Below are positions 44,385 to 53,629 of a DNA stretch of 54,809 nt, piece after piece. Source of the stretch: Cohaesibacter haloalkalitolerans. GTDB lineage: Bacteria > Pseudomonadota > Alphaproteobacteria > Rhizobiales > Cohaesibacteraceae. The stretch spans positions 1-54,809 of the forward strand of contig NZ_QNUM01000014.1 in NCBI RefSeq assembly GCF_003574655.1, in the 5' to 3' direction. A program made the position numbers and the translations under genes. The stretch's first letter is position 1; each line of letters starts with the position of its first letter. Under the pieces are notes generated by a model, which worked only from the letters and a program-made list of their open reading frames with translations, was not told where the DNA came from and did no database searches.

Positions 44385-45344
44385 CTACAACAAACGTCCG
44401 GCCAGACGCGACCCCAGCGCCAGAACGGCTTCTTCTTCCTCGCGATCCGGCATCTGCTCCCGGCACGCACCCCCGGCTTCAGCTTCATTGGCTTCACCCG
44501 CAAAGCCGTAGACCCCGCCAAGCGCCGAGCGTTCGCAAAACCGGCGAACCGGCTCGAACCGCAGAGCACCCGGCACGCGGACAATGGCGTCCATGACGAC
44601 CAGATGCTCCAGATCCACCGCTTCCCCTGCCGCCATCAACGCGGGCGGTAGCAGCTGCAACAGACGCCGTTCCATCTGCCGCACCGGCCTTTGCCACCAG
44701 GCCCGGAGGCGTCTGCCCAGATGCTGAACATGTGATTCTTTCTTGCCATTGTCTCCCGACAGCGCCAGCAGGACAAGAATCAGAACCAGCCTGATAGATA
44801 CATAATCAGGCCAATCGATGTCGTCCGGATAATGCAGCGTTCTTTGCCGCCAATCCTTGCGGATCACCCCAAGGGCATGCATCTGGAACGCCGGGTCGGA
44901 CCACGCCCCTTCAAGCAACACCGGAGCCAGCATTTCACCACCGATCAGCCCCGCTCCCCGCGCCTTTCTGGCAAAGGCCCAGCGACGCCAGAAGCGCTTC
45001 TGCACCGTTACCCCGAGGGCAAGCGCCATCTCGTTGTGACTGAAATCGGCGCTGTTGCCGGTGAAATAGAGGACCGAGTCGAGATAGCCCAGATAACTTC
45101 CGGGCCGCTTCTCCATCCAGTCATTGCCGCCAAACAGCGATTGCAGCGCCTTGGCATCGGCGCGTGACAGACGGGGCTGCGATCCGCCTTCGAACAGAAA
45201 GGCCAAAGCCTCATGACCAAGCCTGCGCAAAAGCGCAATCACATCCGCTGCCTCATAGGACGCGGCATCGAGCGGCGCAAACCAGTGCGCCTTGCGTCGC
45301 CTTGTGCTGGCGGGCGGGGACAGGTCGGCAGAGCGTTCCGTCAT
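44385..45344 (-). CDS. Unknown 319-residue protein of the cluster
   Basis: A mostly helical, Arg- and Trp-rich protein with one short hydrophobic stretch (about 182-196, VSIRLVLILVLLALS) that may or may not cross the membrane. The C-terminal third has cysteines in VRRFCERSALGG and GGACREQ. No family recognised. The start overlaps the VWA gene stop as ATGA. It lies between the VWA protein and the RavA-like ATPase, so it could link the two halves of the cluster. Confidence 0.78.
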   Translation of the reverse strand: MTERSADLSPPASTRRRKAHWFAPLDAASYEAADVIALLRRLGHEALAFLFEGGSQPRLSRADAKALQSLFGGNDWMEKRPGSYLGYLDSVLYFTGNSADFSHNEMALALGVTVQKRFWRRWAFARKARGAGLIGGEMLAPVLLEGAWSDPAFQMHALGVIRKDWRQRTLHYPDDIDWPDYVSIRLVLILVLLALSGDNGKKESHVQHLGRRLRAWWQRPVRQMERRLLQLLPPALMAAGEAVDLEHLVVMDAIVRVPGALRFEPVRRFCERSALGGVYGFAGEANEAEAGGACREQMPDREEEEAVLALGSRLAGRLL

Positions 45345-48022
45345 AACCGGTTCCCCCTCATCAGGAAGCCAAAGCCTGCGAAGATGGCCGCAAGCAGGAT
45401 GAGCGGCAGATGCAGAGGTTGTGGAGGCACCACTGGCTGAAGGCCCGCTTGCCGGGGCGCTGGCAAATGGTCAACAGCGCCGCCGCTCACTCCGGCCAGC
45501 ACCTCAAGCCCGGAGCGATTGACACCGAAGCTGGCCGCCTCTCGTCCATTGCCCTTGATCGTCCTTGCGGGGGGCAGCATGATCGGGATGGCCTGCGGTG
45601 CGTCCAGCGCACCAGCCCCCCCTTCCTGCAGATAGAGCAGCCCCTCGCGAGCCCCTTCCCTGGCGTCCTCGCCAGTTCCCTCTTCGGTCAGGGACAGCGG
45701 CAGCCGCCCTTCAAACACGCCACTGTCTTCGGAAACAGGCTGAAGCGGAATGCCGATGGTCCGCCCACCAACAGCGAGCGTTGCCGCCAAGGTTTGTGGC
45801 AGGCCCTGTGGCAGATGCGACGCCCCTTTCTCCTCCATCACCGAAATTTGCAGGCCGATCTGCCCGCCAAGATCGGAAAGGCGGAAGGCATAGCGCGATC
45901 GTGCCGACCATTTGACCAGTTGCAACAGGCTGGCCGCGATGGCCTTCCGGCCTGCTTCGCTGTCTTTCCACGCCGCATCGAAGGCCGACAGGAACACCCC
46001 TGTGCGACCACTTTGCGCCTGCCGGGACTGACTGAATGCGAGCACGGGTTCTCCTTCGATACCATCGCTGACAAGCGCCCTGATGGCATCGGCCCTCGCA
46101 TAGCTGAAGGCAACACCGGGGGTCACTATGCCACCGCGAATATCCTCGATCGGCGAAACAATGCGTGGATGCACAGGGTCGGGCGAAAAGAATTCCGCCT
46201 TCTCCTCCGGCTGATAGGAATCGGGCCTGAATGCAAGCCCCTGACCGGATTGCAGGATCTGAGATTGCCGCGCCGCCTTCGCGATTTCCTCATTAAGCGG
46301 CGCAAGGCCGCTGCCATATTGCAGATAATAGAAGGACAAACCGGCCTTGGCATAGTCATAAGGGTCGACCATGCCGTCGGTGATCAGAAAAACCGATGTA
46401 TAATTGCCGGTTGATGCCAGAGCGGTCTCGAACGCCCGGGTCACGTTGGAGCTGTCACCGGTGGGAAAACGACGGGCAAAGGCGCGAATCGCCGCCTTGC
46501 CGTCCTCGGTCCCGAACTGGCGCCCCGATGACAAGCCGCCGAACGTAACAAGCTGCAAGCTGTCTTCCGGGCGCAGATAGCCAAGGAGATCGGCAACCGC
46601 CGACCGGGCGGCAGCCAGACCACCGCCAGACATCGACCCGGAGGTATCGACCAGCACGATGGTATCGCGTGGCGGCGGGTCATCCATCAGGAAGCGCGGG
46701 TCCGGCGAAACGGGCAACAGCGGGTCGAGTGGCGTGTCGGCATAGCTCTGAACAACGGTCGGGTCCTCGGCACTGCCGCGCATCGGACCGTTGACAAGCA
46801 ACAGCCCCAACCCGCGCGACCCAACAGCCCCGGCGAGCCTCTCAAGGTCCGCACCGCTGAAAGTGGAAGCCGGAACACCGCCCAACACCACCACGTCAAA
46901 ATCCTCAAGCCCTGACAGATTGCCAGCCTTACGCTCAGTGAGCTGGAACTGATCCGGTGGCAGCCCGTCAAGGAACGCCGTGTCCCCAACCCCGAGCACC
47001 CGCACCGGCGCATTGACCAGTGTGAAGGCTCTGGTCACAAAAGACTGATCCCCGTTGGCAAGATTGACCGCAGCGTAGTGGATCCCGCGACCATCAAAGC
47101 GCACAGGCAGCCGCAAAGCCTCAATGGCGCCGGTTCCATGGATCTCGCTTTTTTCAAGTGCGACCGGCGCGCCATCCCGCTCAAGCGCTAACGCCCAGTC
47201 TTTGCTCTGAGCGCCATTTTGCACCGGGTCACCCGGATCAAGCACCACCCGGAAGGTCGGGTCACTGCCCGATTGCACACTGGCGGGCAGATAGGACGAC
47301 ACGATCCCTTCTGCTGGCGCGCCAGCATCAAGTGTGGTCACATAGAGCCGATGCAAGTGTCCCTTCATGGTGGCCGCGATGGCCTCAAGAGAGGCGCCGG
47401 TGCTGTTGCCATCGCTGATCAGAAAGACGACATCGTCATCACCCAGCTGATCGGCGAGCCCTTCGGCTGCCTTGATAGCACCGGCGAGGTCACTGCCATC
47501 CCGCGACAGGCGCTCTGAGCGGTCATCGCGCAGAATAACGGCCAGCCCGTCGGCAAGGCTGCCGCGATTGAGCCGGATGTCGACCCCTGCGGCGAAATCC
47601 AGAACAGAAACCCTCGTCGCCTGTTCCCGCCCCTCGGCGAGGGCCTGAACGTCCTCGACAAGGGCTTTGAGCCGGGCTGCGCGGGCCGCTCCCTGCCGGT
47701 GGGCGCTCTCAGACTGATCCACCACAAAAATGAAATGCTGCTGCCCGTCCGTTGGCCGGTGCAGGAACGCCGGTCTTCCGGCAGCAACAGCCAACAGCAA
47801 CGCAGACAGAACAACGGCTCCGGAAGACAGAACCGCCCCCCGCCAGCGTCCTTTCCCCTCGGCTGGCCGCAAAAGCATACGCCAGAGCGTCAGCAGCAGC
47901 AGACCAGCCACCAGCAGCAAAACGCCCCAACTCGCAAGGCTGGCGACCAGACCTGTTTCCTGACAGGTCGCGACCCAGCCAAGGCGGGAGACATGGGAAA
48001 CAATCAGCTCGCAAGCCGTCAT
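45341..48022 (-). CDS. Membrane protein with two von Willebrand A domains
   Basis: An 893-residue protein. Two N-terminal helices (about 26-48 and 63-82) are followed by a first VWA domain with MIDAS DQSES (102-106) and later FLISDGNSTGA, a strand-rich region, and a glutamine-amidotransferase-like fold near 340-415 (VRVLGVGDTAFLDG, FDVVVLGGVPASTF). A second VWA domain has DTSGSMSG (459-466) and FLITDGMVD. A C-terminal helix (LILLAAIFAGFGFLM) ends the protein. Both MIDAS sites look able to bind metal. A very strong AAAGGAGGG precedes the ATG, which overlaps the previous stop as ATGA. VWA proteins serve as MoxR partners or scaffolds. Confidence 0.9.
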   Translation of the reverse strand: MTACELIVSHVSRLGWVATCQETGLVASLASWGVLLLVAGLLLLTLWRMLLRPAEGKGRWRGAVLSSGAVVLSALLLAVAAGRPAFLHRPTDGQQHFIFVVDQSESAHRQGAARAARLKALVEDVQALAEGREQATRVSVLDFAAGVDIRLNRGSLADGLAVILRDDRSERLSRDGSDLAGAIKAAEGLADQLGDDDVVFLISDGNSTGASLEAIAATMKGHLHRLYVTTLDAGAPAEGIVSSYLPASVQSGSDPTFRVVLDPGDPVQNGAQSKDWALALERDGAPVALEKSEIHGTGAIEALRLPVRFDGRGIHYAAVNLANGDQSFVTRAFTLVNAPVRVLGVGDTAFLDGLPPDQFQLTERKAGNLSGLEDFDVVVLGGVPASTFSGADLERLAGAVGSRGLGLLLVNGPMRGSAEDPTVVQSYADTPLDPLLPVSPDPRFLMDDPPPRDTIVLVDTSGSMSGGGLAAARSAVADLLGYLRPEDSLQLVTFGGLSSGRQFGTEDGKAAIRAFARRFPTGDSSNVTRAFETALASTGNYTSVFLITDGMVDPYDYAKAGLSFYYLQYGSGLAPLNEEIAKAARQSQILQSGQGLAFRPDSYQPEEKAEFFSPDPVHPRIVSPIEDIRGGIVTPGVAFSYARADAIRALVSDGIEGEPVLAFSQSRQAQSGRTGVFLSAFDAAWKDSEAGRKAIAASLLQLVKWSARSRYAFRLSDLGGQIGLQISVMEEKGASHLPQGLPQTLAATLAVGGRTIGIPLQPVSEDSGVFEGRLPLSLTEEGTGEDAREGAREGLLYLQEGGAGALDAPQAIPIMLPPARTIKGNGREAASFGVNRSGLEVLAGVSGGAVDHLPAPRQAGLQPVVPPQPLHLPLILLAAIFAGFGFLMRGNRL

Positions 48023-49692
48023 GCTGCCCTCCTTTCTCCGCCTCGCCTGAGGGCAAGGAACCGTTCCACACAAAGCGCCATCACGGCCAAAAGCAGCAGC
48101 CACGGCCAGAAAGGTTCCTCAGTTCCGCCAGCATGGACAACTGGCTGAATATCGACAATCGACGGATTGTGTCCGGCAACCTTTGCCAGATTGCTCTCGA
48201 AGGCCACATCCCGCAGCGGTTCCCCGGCCTCGTTCACATGCGTCACCGCCAGCAACTGTTGACGGTCATTCGAGACAAGGCGATAGGCGTTGATGAAGGC
48301 CACAAGCCATGTGAGTTGCGCAGGATCAGAGAGATCCGCACCCAGTCCGCCAGTTGGCGCGGGCATGATCACAGCCGGATCGGGGCCACCTCTGGTGGCA
48401 AGCCATATGGAGCCATCGGCACCGGAGGCAACCGCCTCGAACCCTTGCGGCAGCCGATCAAGCCCGTGCGGATGAAGCGCCTCCAGCAGATCAAGGTCAA
48501 GCGCCTCAAGGAGCGGACTGGTGCTGTCGAAATAGCCAAGTGGCGTTGCATCTCCTTGCGGCCCGTCCACGAGATAGATCCCCCGCCGGGTAACATCCTG
48601 CCCACCCCTGTAAACGTCAAGGTGAACCACATCATCCCGGTCCGCGCCTTCGACAAGCGGAGCTATCCGACCAGCAAAGGCAGCAATCGGACGCCCAGAA
48701 AGCGAGGCCCCAAGCGCGATGGGCAGGCCGGCGATGGCGCCAAGGGTGATGTCCAGCCGGTTGTCGATTTCGATGCCGCCCGCCTCGCTTAGAACTGCAT
48801 GATAGACGCCCGGGCGGGAAACCGGATAGCTTGCCACCAAAGGACCATCCCCAGAGAGATCAACCGGCTCCGCAGGCGCAATCGTCTCGCCATCCGGTCC
48901 AGTTACAACAAGGTCCGCATCATCTTGTGGCGCACCGTAGGCGGCGAGTGAAAGGGTCAGACGAGCATCGTCTCCTTGAAGGCCCGCTGCCTTGAAGCCA
49001 GCCCCGAGCAGCGCCCGGTTGGCAACCGTGCCTCCGACCTCAAACCACAATGGCATCATTGGAGCCTGCCCTTTTCCCCCGGCCTTCGGCGCAAGGGCAA
49101 GGAGCGGCGGCCTTGGCAAATCCGAAACTACGGCGACATGTGTCCAGAGGCAGGACGAATCCTGCTCAAGGCTTGCCGTCAGCAGCGTTTCCATCTCGAT
49201 TGGCGATAGTCCGTCGCGCGCCAGTTGATCCCGCGCCCCTTCAGCGATCGGGGTGAAAGGCAGCGCAACCTGCCGCCAGCAACCGCCAAGTGCAACAACA
49301 TGATTGGCGATGTCCCCGGCCAGAGCGCGGGCCTGCTGTGCCCGGCTCGGAGCGCCGGCAGCCATGCTCGGCGTCTGGTCAACGGCAATGAGCACCCCCA
49401 GCGTTGGTGCTTCCCGTTTGGCGAGCGTCACGCCATCCAGCAGCAGGGCCGAAAACAGGCACAGCAGGGCCAGCAGGCGCAACCAGAACAGGGGGCTGGC
49501 GAGTGGTGCGGCGAACTGCCAGCGCGTCCGCTTCTTCGTCGCAGGAGACAGTTCGGGCAGGAACCGCAAGGAGGAGAGGTCAACCTGTCGGACAGTCGAT
49601 CGCCGCATGTAGCGGACCAGCAGCGCAACAATGATCAAGCCAACCACGGCAAGGGCCAGATAGCTGCCGCCCAGAAAAGACAGACCAGTCAT
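48019..49692 (-). CDS. BatA-like VWA membrane protein
   Basis: A 557-residue protein. Two N-terminal helices (about 8-27 and 64-85) with the intervening RQVDLSSLRFLPEL resemble the aerotolerance-regulator N-terminal domain (BatA). A VWA-like domain follows with LIAVDQTPSM (DxTxS at 105-109), then a long strand-rich part and a C-terminal helix (PWLLLLAVMALCVERFL). The DxTxS form is a variant of the usual DxSxS. It is translationally coupled on both sides (ATGA overlaps). In Bat operons such proteins work with MoxR and DUF58 proteins at the inner membrane. Confidence 0.88.
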   Translation of the reverse strand: MTGLSFLGGSYLALAVVGLIIVALLVRYMRRSTVRQVDLSSLRFLPELSPATKKRTRWQFAAPLASPLFWLRLLALLCLFSALLLDGVTLAKREAPTLGVLIAVDQTPSMAAGAPSRAQQARALAGDIANHVVALGGCWRQVALPFTPIAEGARDQLARDGLSPIEMETLLTASLEQDSSCLWTHVAVVSDLPRPPLLALAPKAGGKGQAPMMPLWFEVGGTVANRALLGAGFKAAGLQGDDARLTLSLAAYGAPQDDADLVVTGPDGETIAPAEPVDLSGDGPLVASYPVSRPGVYHAVLSEAGGIEIDNRLDITLGAIAGLPIALGASLSGRPIAAFAGRIAPLVEGADRDDVVHLDVYRGGQDVTRRGIYLVDGPQGDATPLGYFDSTSPLLEALDLDLLEALHPHGLDRLPQGFEAVASGADGSIWLATRGGPDPAVIMPAPTGGLGADLSDPAQLTWLVAFINAYRLVSNDRQQLLAVTHVNEAGEPLRDVAFESNLAKVAGHNPSIVDIQPVVHAGGTEEPFWPWLLLLAVMALCVERFLALRRGGERRAA

Positions 49693-50666
49693 CCGGTCCT
49701 CCCGAACAGCTCACTACGCAAGAGAAACTCCCGAAAGCCGGAGCGGAAAGCTTCGTCGCCCGCCGCTGGATCGAATAGTGCGGACAGCGCCCAGGGGCAA
49801 TGGATCACGCCGCCCTGATGGATCATGTCGAGATAGCCGGAGCGCTGGGCGGCGATGGCGTCATCGGCCAGAGCCAGCTCATGGCTTGTTGCCAGAAAAC
49901 TGCCGTCACGACCTTTCGTCTTTCCGATCCGGCCAAGAGAAACCACGGTCTCCGCGAGTATGGCCCGTTCCGTCGGCCAGCTGTCGAGCTCACACACCAC
50001 CGCCTGCCGATAGCCGCGACGGGCAAGCGAAACCGCCTCTTCAAACACCACCTTGGCGTCACCAGTCCGGTAGAAATCTGTGAGAAAAACCGTCACGGAA
50101 GACTGCGGCAACCGGCCCAGAGCCCCGGCCATAGGTGCCCCGCCATCCTCCTCGACGGGAAAAGCGTTGAGCACCATCTCAGAAAACCGGGCGAATTGCT
50201 CTTCGATCTGCCTGCCATGGGCAAAGACGATCCGATCATCTGCCCCCTCCCTGCCGTGATCGAGGCAGGCAAGAGCGATATCAAGAGCCTGCCTTGTGGC
50301 GATGTGCCCAAGCGCCTCACAGATCCAGAGAGCAATCTCGAGCTTGCTCACCCGTCCGGCCTCCCCCAGCCCGGCGCGCATGGTGGCACTGTCATCAATA
50401 ACAACGAGAAGCAGGAACCGCTCTTCGGCTTCAAAAGACCGCACCAGATAATCCTCTTTGCCGCCATGGCGCAGCGAGGCACGCCAGTCGATGTGGCGCA
50501 CATCATCGCCAAAGGCATAGGCCCGGTGCTCACGATAGTCGAGGGACTGCCCCAGCTTGCGCCGCAGAAGAGCCCCTGTTCCCGCAGTCACAAAGGACTT
50601 TTGCGCCTGAAGACGGATGTCCTCAAGCGTTGCTGGATCAAAGGGATTGGGGCGCAAACGGATCAT
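49689..50666 (-). CDS. DUF58 protein
   Basis: A 325-residue protein with the DUF58 core SLDYREHRAYAFGDDVRHID, then WRASLRHG, followed by a VWA-like fold beginning VVIDDSATM. It has no membrane helices, unlike many DUF58 proteins. DUF58 proteins accompany MoxR ATPases in most bacteria; the biochemical role is unsettled. It overlaps both the MoxR and BatA-like genes by four bases. Confidence 0.92.
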   Translation of the reverse strand: MIRLRPNPFDPATLEDIRLQAQKSFVTAGTGALLRRKLGQSLDYREHRAYAFGDDVRHIDWRASLRHGGKEDYLVRSFEAEERFLLLVVIDDSATMRAGLGEAGRVSKLEIALWICEALGHIATRQALDIALACLDHGREGADDRIVFAHGRQIEEQFARFSEMVLNAFPVEEDGGAPMAGALGRLPQSSVTVFLTDFYRTGDAKVVFEEAVSLARRGYRQAVVCELDSWPTERAILAETVVSLGRIGKTKGRDGSFLATSHELALADDAIAAQRSGYLDMIHQGGVIHCPWALSALFDPAAGDEAFRSGFREFLLRSELFGRTG

Positions 50667-51877
50667 TGGCTGAGAAGATAGGGTTTGAAGAACTCGCTAT
50701 AACCGGCAGCATCCGGCGCACTGAGCGCAAGCAGATGCAATAGAAGTCTGGTCCGCACCTCTTCCACATCCCGATGCGCTTTCAGCGATGGAAACTCCTC
50801 GACGGCCTGTCGCTGCCAGCCAAACTTCAGTTTCATGCGATGGCGCAAGGCACCGGGAGCCATCTCGACAAAGGCTCTGGCCGCCATGGCCTGCATGTCG
50901 CCAGCGACGCTTTCCGCCGACAACAGAAAGGCCTTGGCCTTGCTCGCCTGAATGAGGGCAATCGCCGCGCGCGGCCCAAGCGGCCATTCACAATAGCGCT
51001 CGACAAACCGCATGATCTCGGCCCCGGTTCGTGACGCGACATCGATCAAATCATCAGCCTTGGCGGCTCCATGCGTGGTCTGCACCAAATTGACCGCATG
51101 TTCGACCATCTTGCGCGGCATCTCGGTCTCGGCGAGGAGTGCCTTTGTCTGGTCAATCAGCCAGCCGCACTGCTCGGCTGAATACTGATCGATATCGAGA
51201 GCCGGGCGCTCGTCTCGCCGGAACCGGTTGGCGCCGGAAACCCGTTCGACAATATCGATCAGCGTCTCGCTGTCGGATGGCTTCATCAGCAGCTTGAGCT
51301 GGAAGCGGTCCAGCTGTGCTTCAGGCAGCTCGTAGGTGCCTTCCTGATCGATCGGGTTCTGAGTGCCGATCACCATGAACGGGGTCTCATAGCCAGCCTG
51401 CTGCATCCCCTGCGACAGAACCTTGCGCTCGACCAGCGACCGCGTCTCGCCCAGTACCGTGACCTTCTTCTCGGCCATGGCCTCCAGCATCGCGGCCTGC
51501 GTCTTCGGTGCCGCCCGGTTGATTTCGTCAGCCAGCAACAGCTGCCGGAAAATCGGCCCCGGCTGGAACACAAACGCACTACCGCCGCCACTCATATCGG
51601 GCATGAAGGTGCCGGTGATATCGGAAGGCAAAAGGTCGGGCGTAAACTGGATCCGGCCATACCCAGCGCCATCCCCCATCTTGAGACTGTTGGCGAAAGA
51701 CACGGCCAGTGAGGTTTTTCCAAGCCCGGGGTTGCTCTCCAGCAGCACATGCCCACCGGTGAACAGCGCCGCGATCAGCCCGTCAATGACGGCATCCTGC
51801 CCGACTATATCCCGCTGCACGCTCTGTTTGACCTGCAGCAGAAAATGGGCTGCTTGTTCCGGAGTGATTTGACTCAT
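50663..51877 (-). CDS. MoxR-type AAA+ ATPase
   Basis: A 404-residue AAA+ protein, longer than the usual ~330. Walker A lies in ESNPGLGKTS (47-56), Walker B LLLADEINRA (DEIN 117-120), the MoxR signature APKTQAAMLEAMAEKKV, and sensor 1 GTQNPIDQEGTYELPEAQLDRF. The C-terminal ~80 residues extend past the lid domain and are probably specific to this cluster. It acts as a chaperone that remodels VWA-bound complexes. GAGGAAG precedes the ATG, seven bases after the first gene of the cluster. Confidence 0.93.
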   Translation of the reverse strand: MSQITPEQAAHFLLQVKQSVQRDIVGQDAVIDGLIAALFTGGHVLLESNPGLGKTSLAVSFANSLKMGDGAGYGRIQFTPDLLPSDITGTFMPDMSGGGSAFVFQPGPIFRQLLLADEINRAAPKTQAAMLEAMAEKKVTVLGETRSLVERKVLSQGMQQAGYETPFMVIGTQNPIDQEGTYELPEAQLDRFQLKLLMKPSDSETLIDIVERVSGANRFRRDERPALDIDQYSAEQCGWLIDQTKALLAETEMPRKMVEHAVNLVQTTHGAAKADDLIDVASRTGAEIMRFVERYCEWPLGPRAAIALIQASKAKAFLLSAESVAGDMQAMAARAFVEMAPGALRHRMKLKFGWQRQAVEEFPSLKAHRDVEEVRTRLLLHLLALSAPDAAGYSEFFKPYLLSQ

Positions 51878-51884
51878 GACTTCC

Positions 51885-53453
51885 TCATTCAGACGGCGGC
51901 GCGATCAGGGATTTCATCCAGCGGGGCACTTGCTGCACCGGAATATGGGGGCGTGTTGGCATAGTTGTGTCACGATTCGTCGCCTTTGCGTGAATTTCCT
52001 CGATGCGGGAATCTTTTGCACCACGACCGTGTGACCCAGCGGTTTCAGCAGCCCCGGCAGCACTGGCAATGCCTTCGCGCTGATCGCGGCCAGTTCCTTC
52101 AAACGAGGAGGCAGCACCTGTCGCCCTGCCGGGCACAAGGTCCACCTCGAGCCGATATATGGCCCGGTTCTCTGGCGGAAAAGGCGCCAGCGTATCGGAA
52201 AGGGCTTGCGGCTCCGCTTCTGCCCTGCCGCCCCCCAGTGCGGCAAGTTCCGAACCCTCAGCATCCGTTTGCTCCGTCTCACCGGTGTCTGGACCTGCAT
52301 CCTCCTGAGCAACGGAAGTCATGAACGAGGAGGCCTTGTCCTGCGCTGTTGCCTGCTCTTTGTCGGCAGGAAGACTGCCGGACGGTAGCAGATCTGATAC
52401 CTCGCTAGCAGTCTGATCCGGCCCTCCAGGCGCACCTTGGCTGCGGTCCTGCTCAGGTCCCGTCCGAGCGGAGCCCCCATCATGTCCCGGCCCGGTTTGC
52501 CCTGCCCCGGCCACTGCATCGCCAGCCTTTTCGGCAAAGCCTGCTTTGCCATTGGAAGCAACATCAGAGGACACCCCGTCCGAAACCACTGGCCTTGGCT
52601 CGAATGCGGGCCAGGAACCAGTCGCTCCGCTCATCATCGGATCGAGCCCGACACCCCAAAGAAGAATGCCACCCGTGATTACCCCGGAAAGGCAGCCAAG
52701 TCCGAACAGCGGAACGCTTGCCCGCAAGCGTAACCGCGTTTCCCGCAGCCATGACAGACCCGGCCACTCTCCAAACAATGGAATGCGCAAGGCCGCCCCA
52801 TTGGAATTGCCATCCCCATGTGCGATCACTGCCAGCAGAGAAGCCAGACCATCCGGGTCAACGAGCCGATCGACAGCCAATCGCTCGTCGGGTATCAGCG
52901 CATAAAGAACCAGCGCACTCCGCCCGAGAACGGGCACGGCCCCCTGCTTGCAGCATATGAGACGGAACAAAGACGACCGCGCTTTCAATGCACTTGCGAA
53001 CTGCGCAGATCCAACCCCGAGAGCCCCGCCGGCAAGGCAGAAGACCGGCACCATTGCCCCGAACTCCCGAAGGATAACCACGGACAACAGCAGGAAGATA
53101 CTGCCCCACCAAACTCCCTGCGACAGCATAAAGAGCTTATGCGAAGCAGCCATGGTTCGGATTGCAGCAACTCGATTGAAGGAACCGCTACGGTAGAGCC
53201 GCTCTGCCCGTTTCACCTTGATGCGAACCAGAAGAGCGATTGCAATCGCCAAGAACACCCCTGAACCAGCCACAAGGAAAAGAAGCGGAAGGAGAGGCGG
53301 AAACAGGCCAACTCCGACAAGCAGAACTGGCGACGCGACAATAGCGATCAGTCCAGAAATCCCCATGACACGCACAGACGCAAGGAAACGACGCAACCAC
53401 ATTTGCGCAATCGCAGGATTCGAGATCGGAACGGAACGTGGTAGCGTGTCCAT
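51885..53453 (-). CDS. Five-helix membrane protein with long disordered tail, first gene of the cluster
   Basis: A 522-residue protein. Helices lie at about 30-50, 53-77, 113-128, 131-150 and 247-270. Residues ~271-522 form a low-complexity tail rich in Gly, Ala, Ser, Asp and Glu (SGSLPADKEQATAQDK and similar), ending in a conserved-looking HIPVQQVPRWMKSLI. Cytoplasmic CKQGAVPVLGRSALVLYALIP has no motif I know. The start at 53453 has no good ribosome site, unlike every other gene in the cluster, so it may be poorly translated, start elsewhere (Met18), or be leaderless. The 176 bases upstream show no convincing promoter. Confidence 0.72.
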   Translation of the reverse strand: MDTLPRSVPISNPAIAQMWLRRFLASVRVMGISGLIAIVASPVLLVGVGLFPPLLPLLFLVAGSGVFLAIAIALLVRIKVKRAERLYRSGSFNRVAAIRTMAASHKLFMLSQGVWWGSIFLLLSVVILREFGAMVPVFCLAGGALGVGSAQFASALKARSSLFRLICCKQGAVPVLGRSALVLYALIPDERLAVDRLVDPDGLASLLAVIAHGDGNSNGAALRIPLFGEWPGLSWLRETRLRLRASVPLFGLGCLSGVITGGILLWGVGLDPMMSGATGSWPAFEPRPVVSDGVSSDVASNGKAGFAEKAGDAVAGAGQTGPGHDGGSARTGPEQDRSQGAPGGPDQTASEVSDLLPSGSLPADKEQATAQDKASSFMTSVAQEDAGPDTGETEQTDAEGSELAALGGGRAEAEPQALSDTLAPFPPENRAIYRLEVDLVPGRATGAASSFEGTGRDQREGIASAAGAAETAGSHGRGAKDSRIEEIHAKATNRDTTMPTRPHIPVQQVPRWMKSLIAPPSE

Positions 53454-53629
53454 ATGAAATCAATTGCAGTTAAAGAATAGGCTGTCCCTCGATGGATACC
53501 GTCAGAGACTATGACGACGCTCGTCCATGGTCAGAATCATCCGGTGATGATCAGGCTACACCATATGGGCATCTCTGGGTAAGCGCGAGGACAGAATTTC
53601 GGCGAGGAGCGCACCTTCAACCGCAGGCC

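Noticed and set aside
53454-53629. Small gene or promoter between the HAD gene and the 15-gene cluster
   Set aside because: Short frames there have no ribosome sites, and the only -10-like element (TATTCT on the minus strand) lacks a -35 at suitable spacing.
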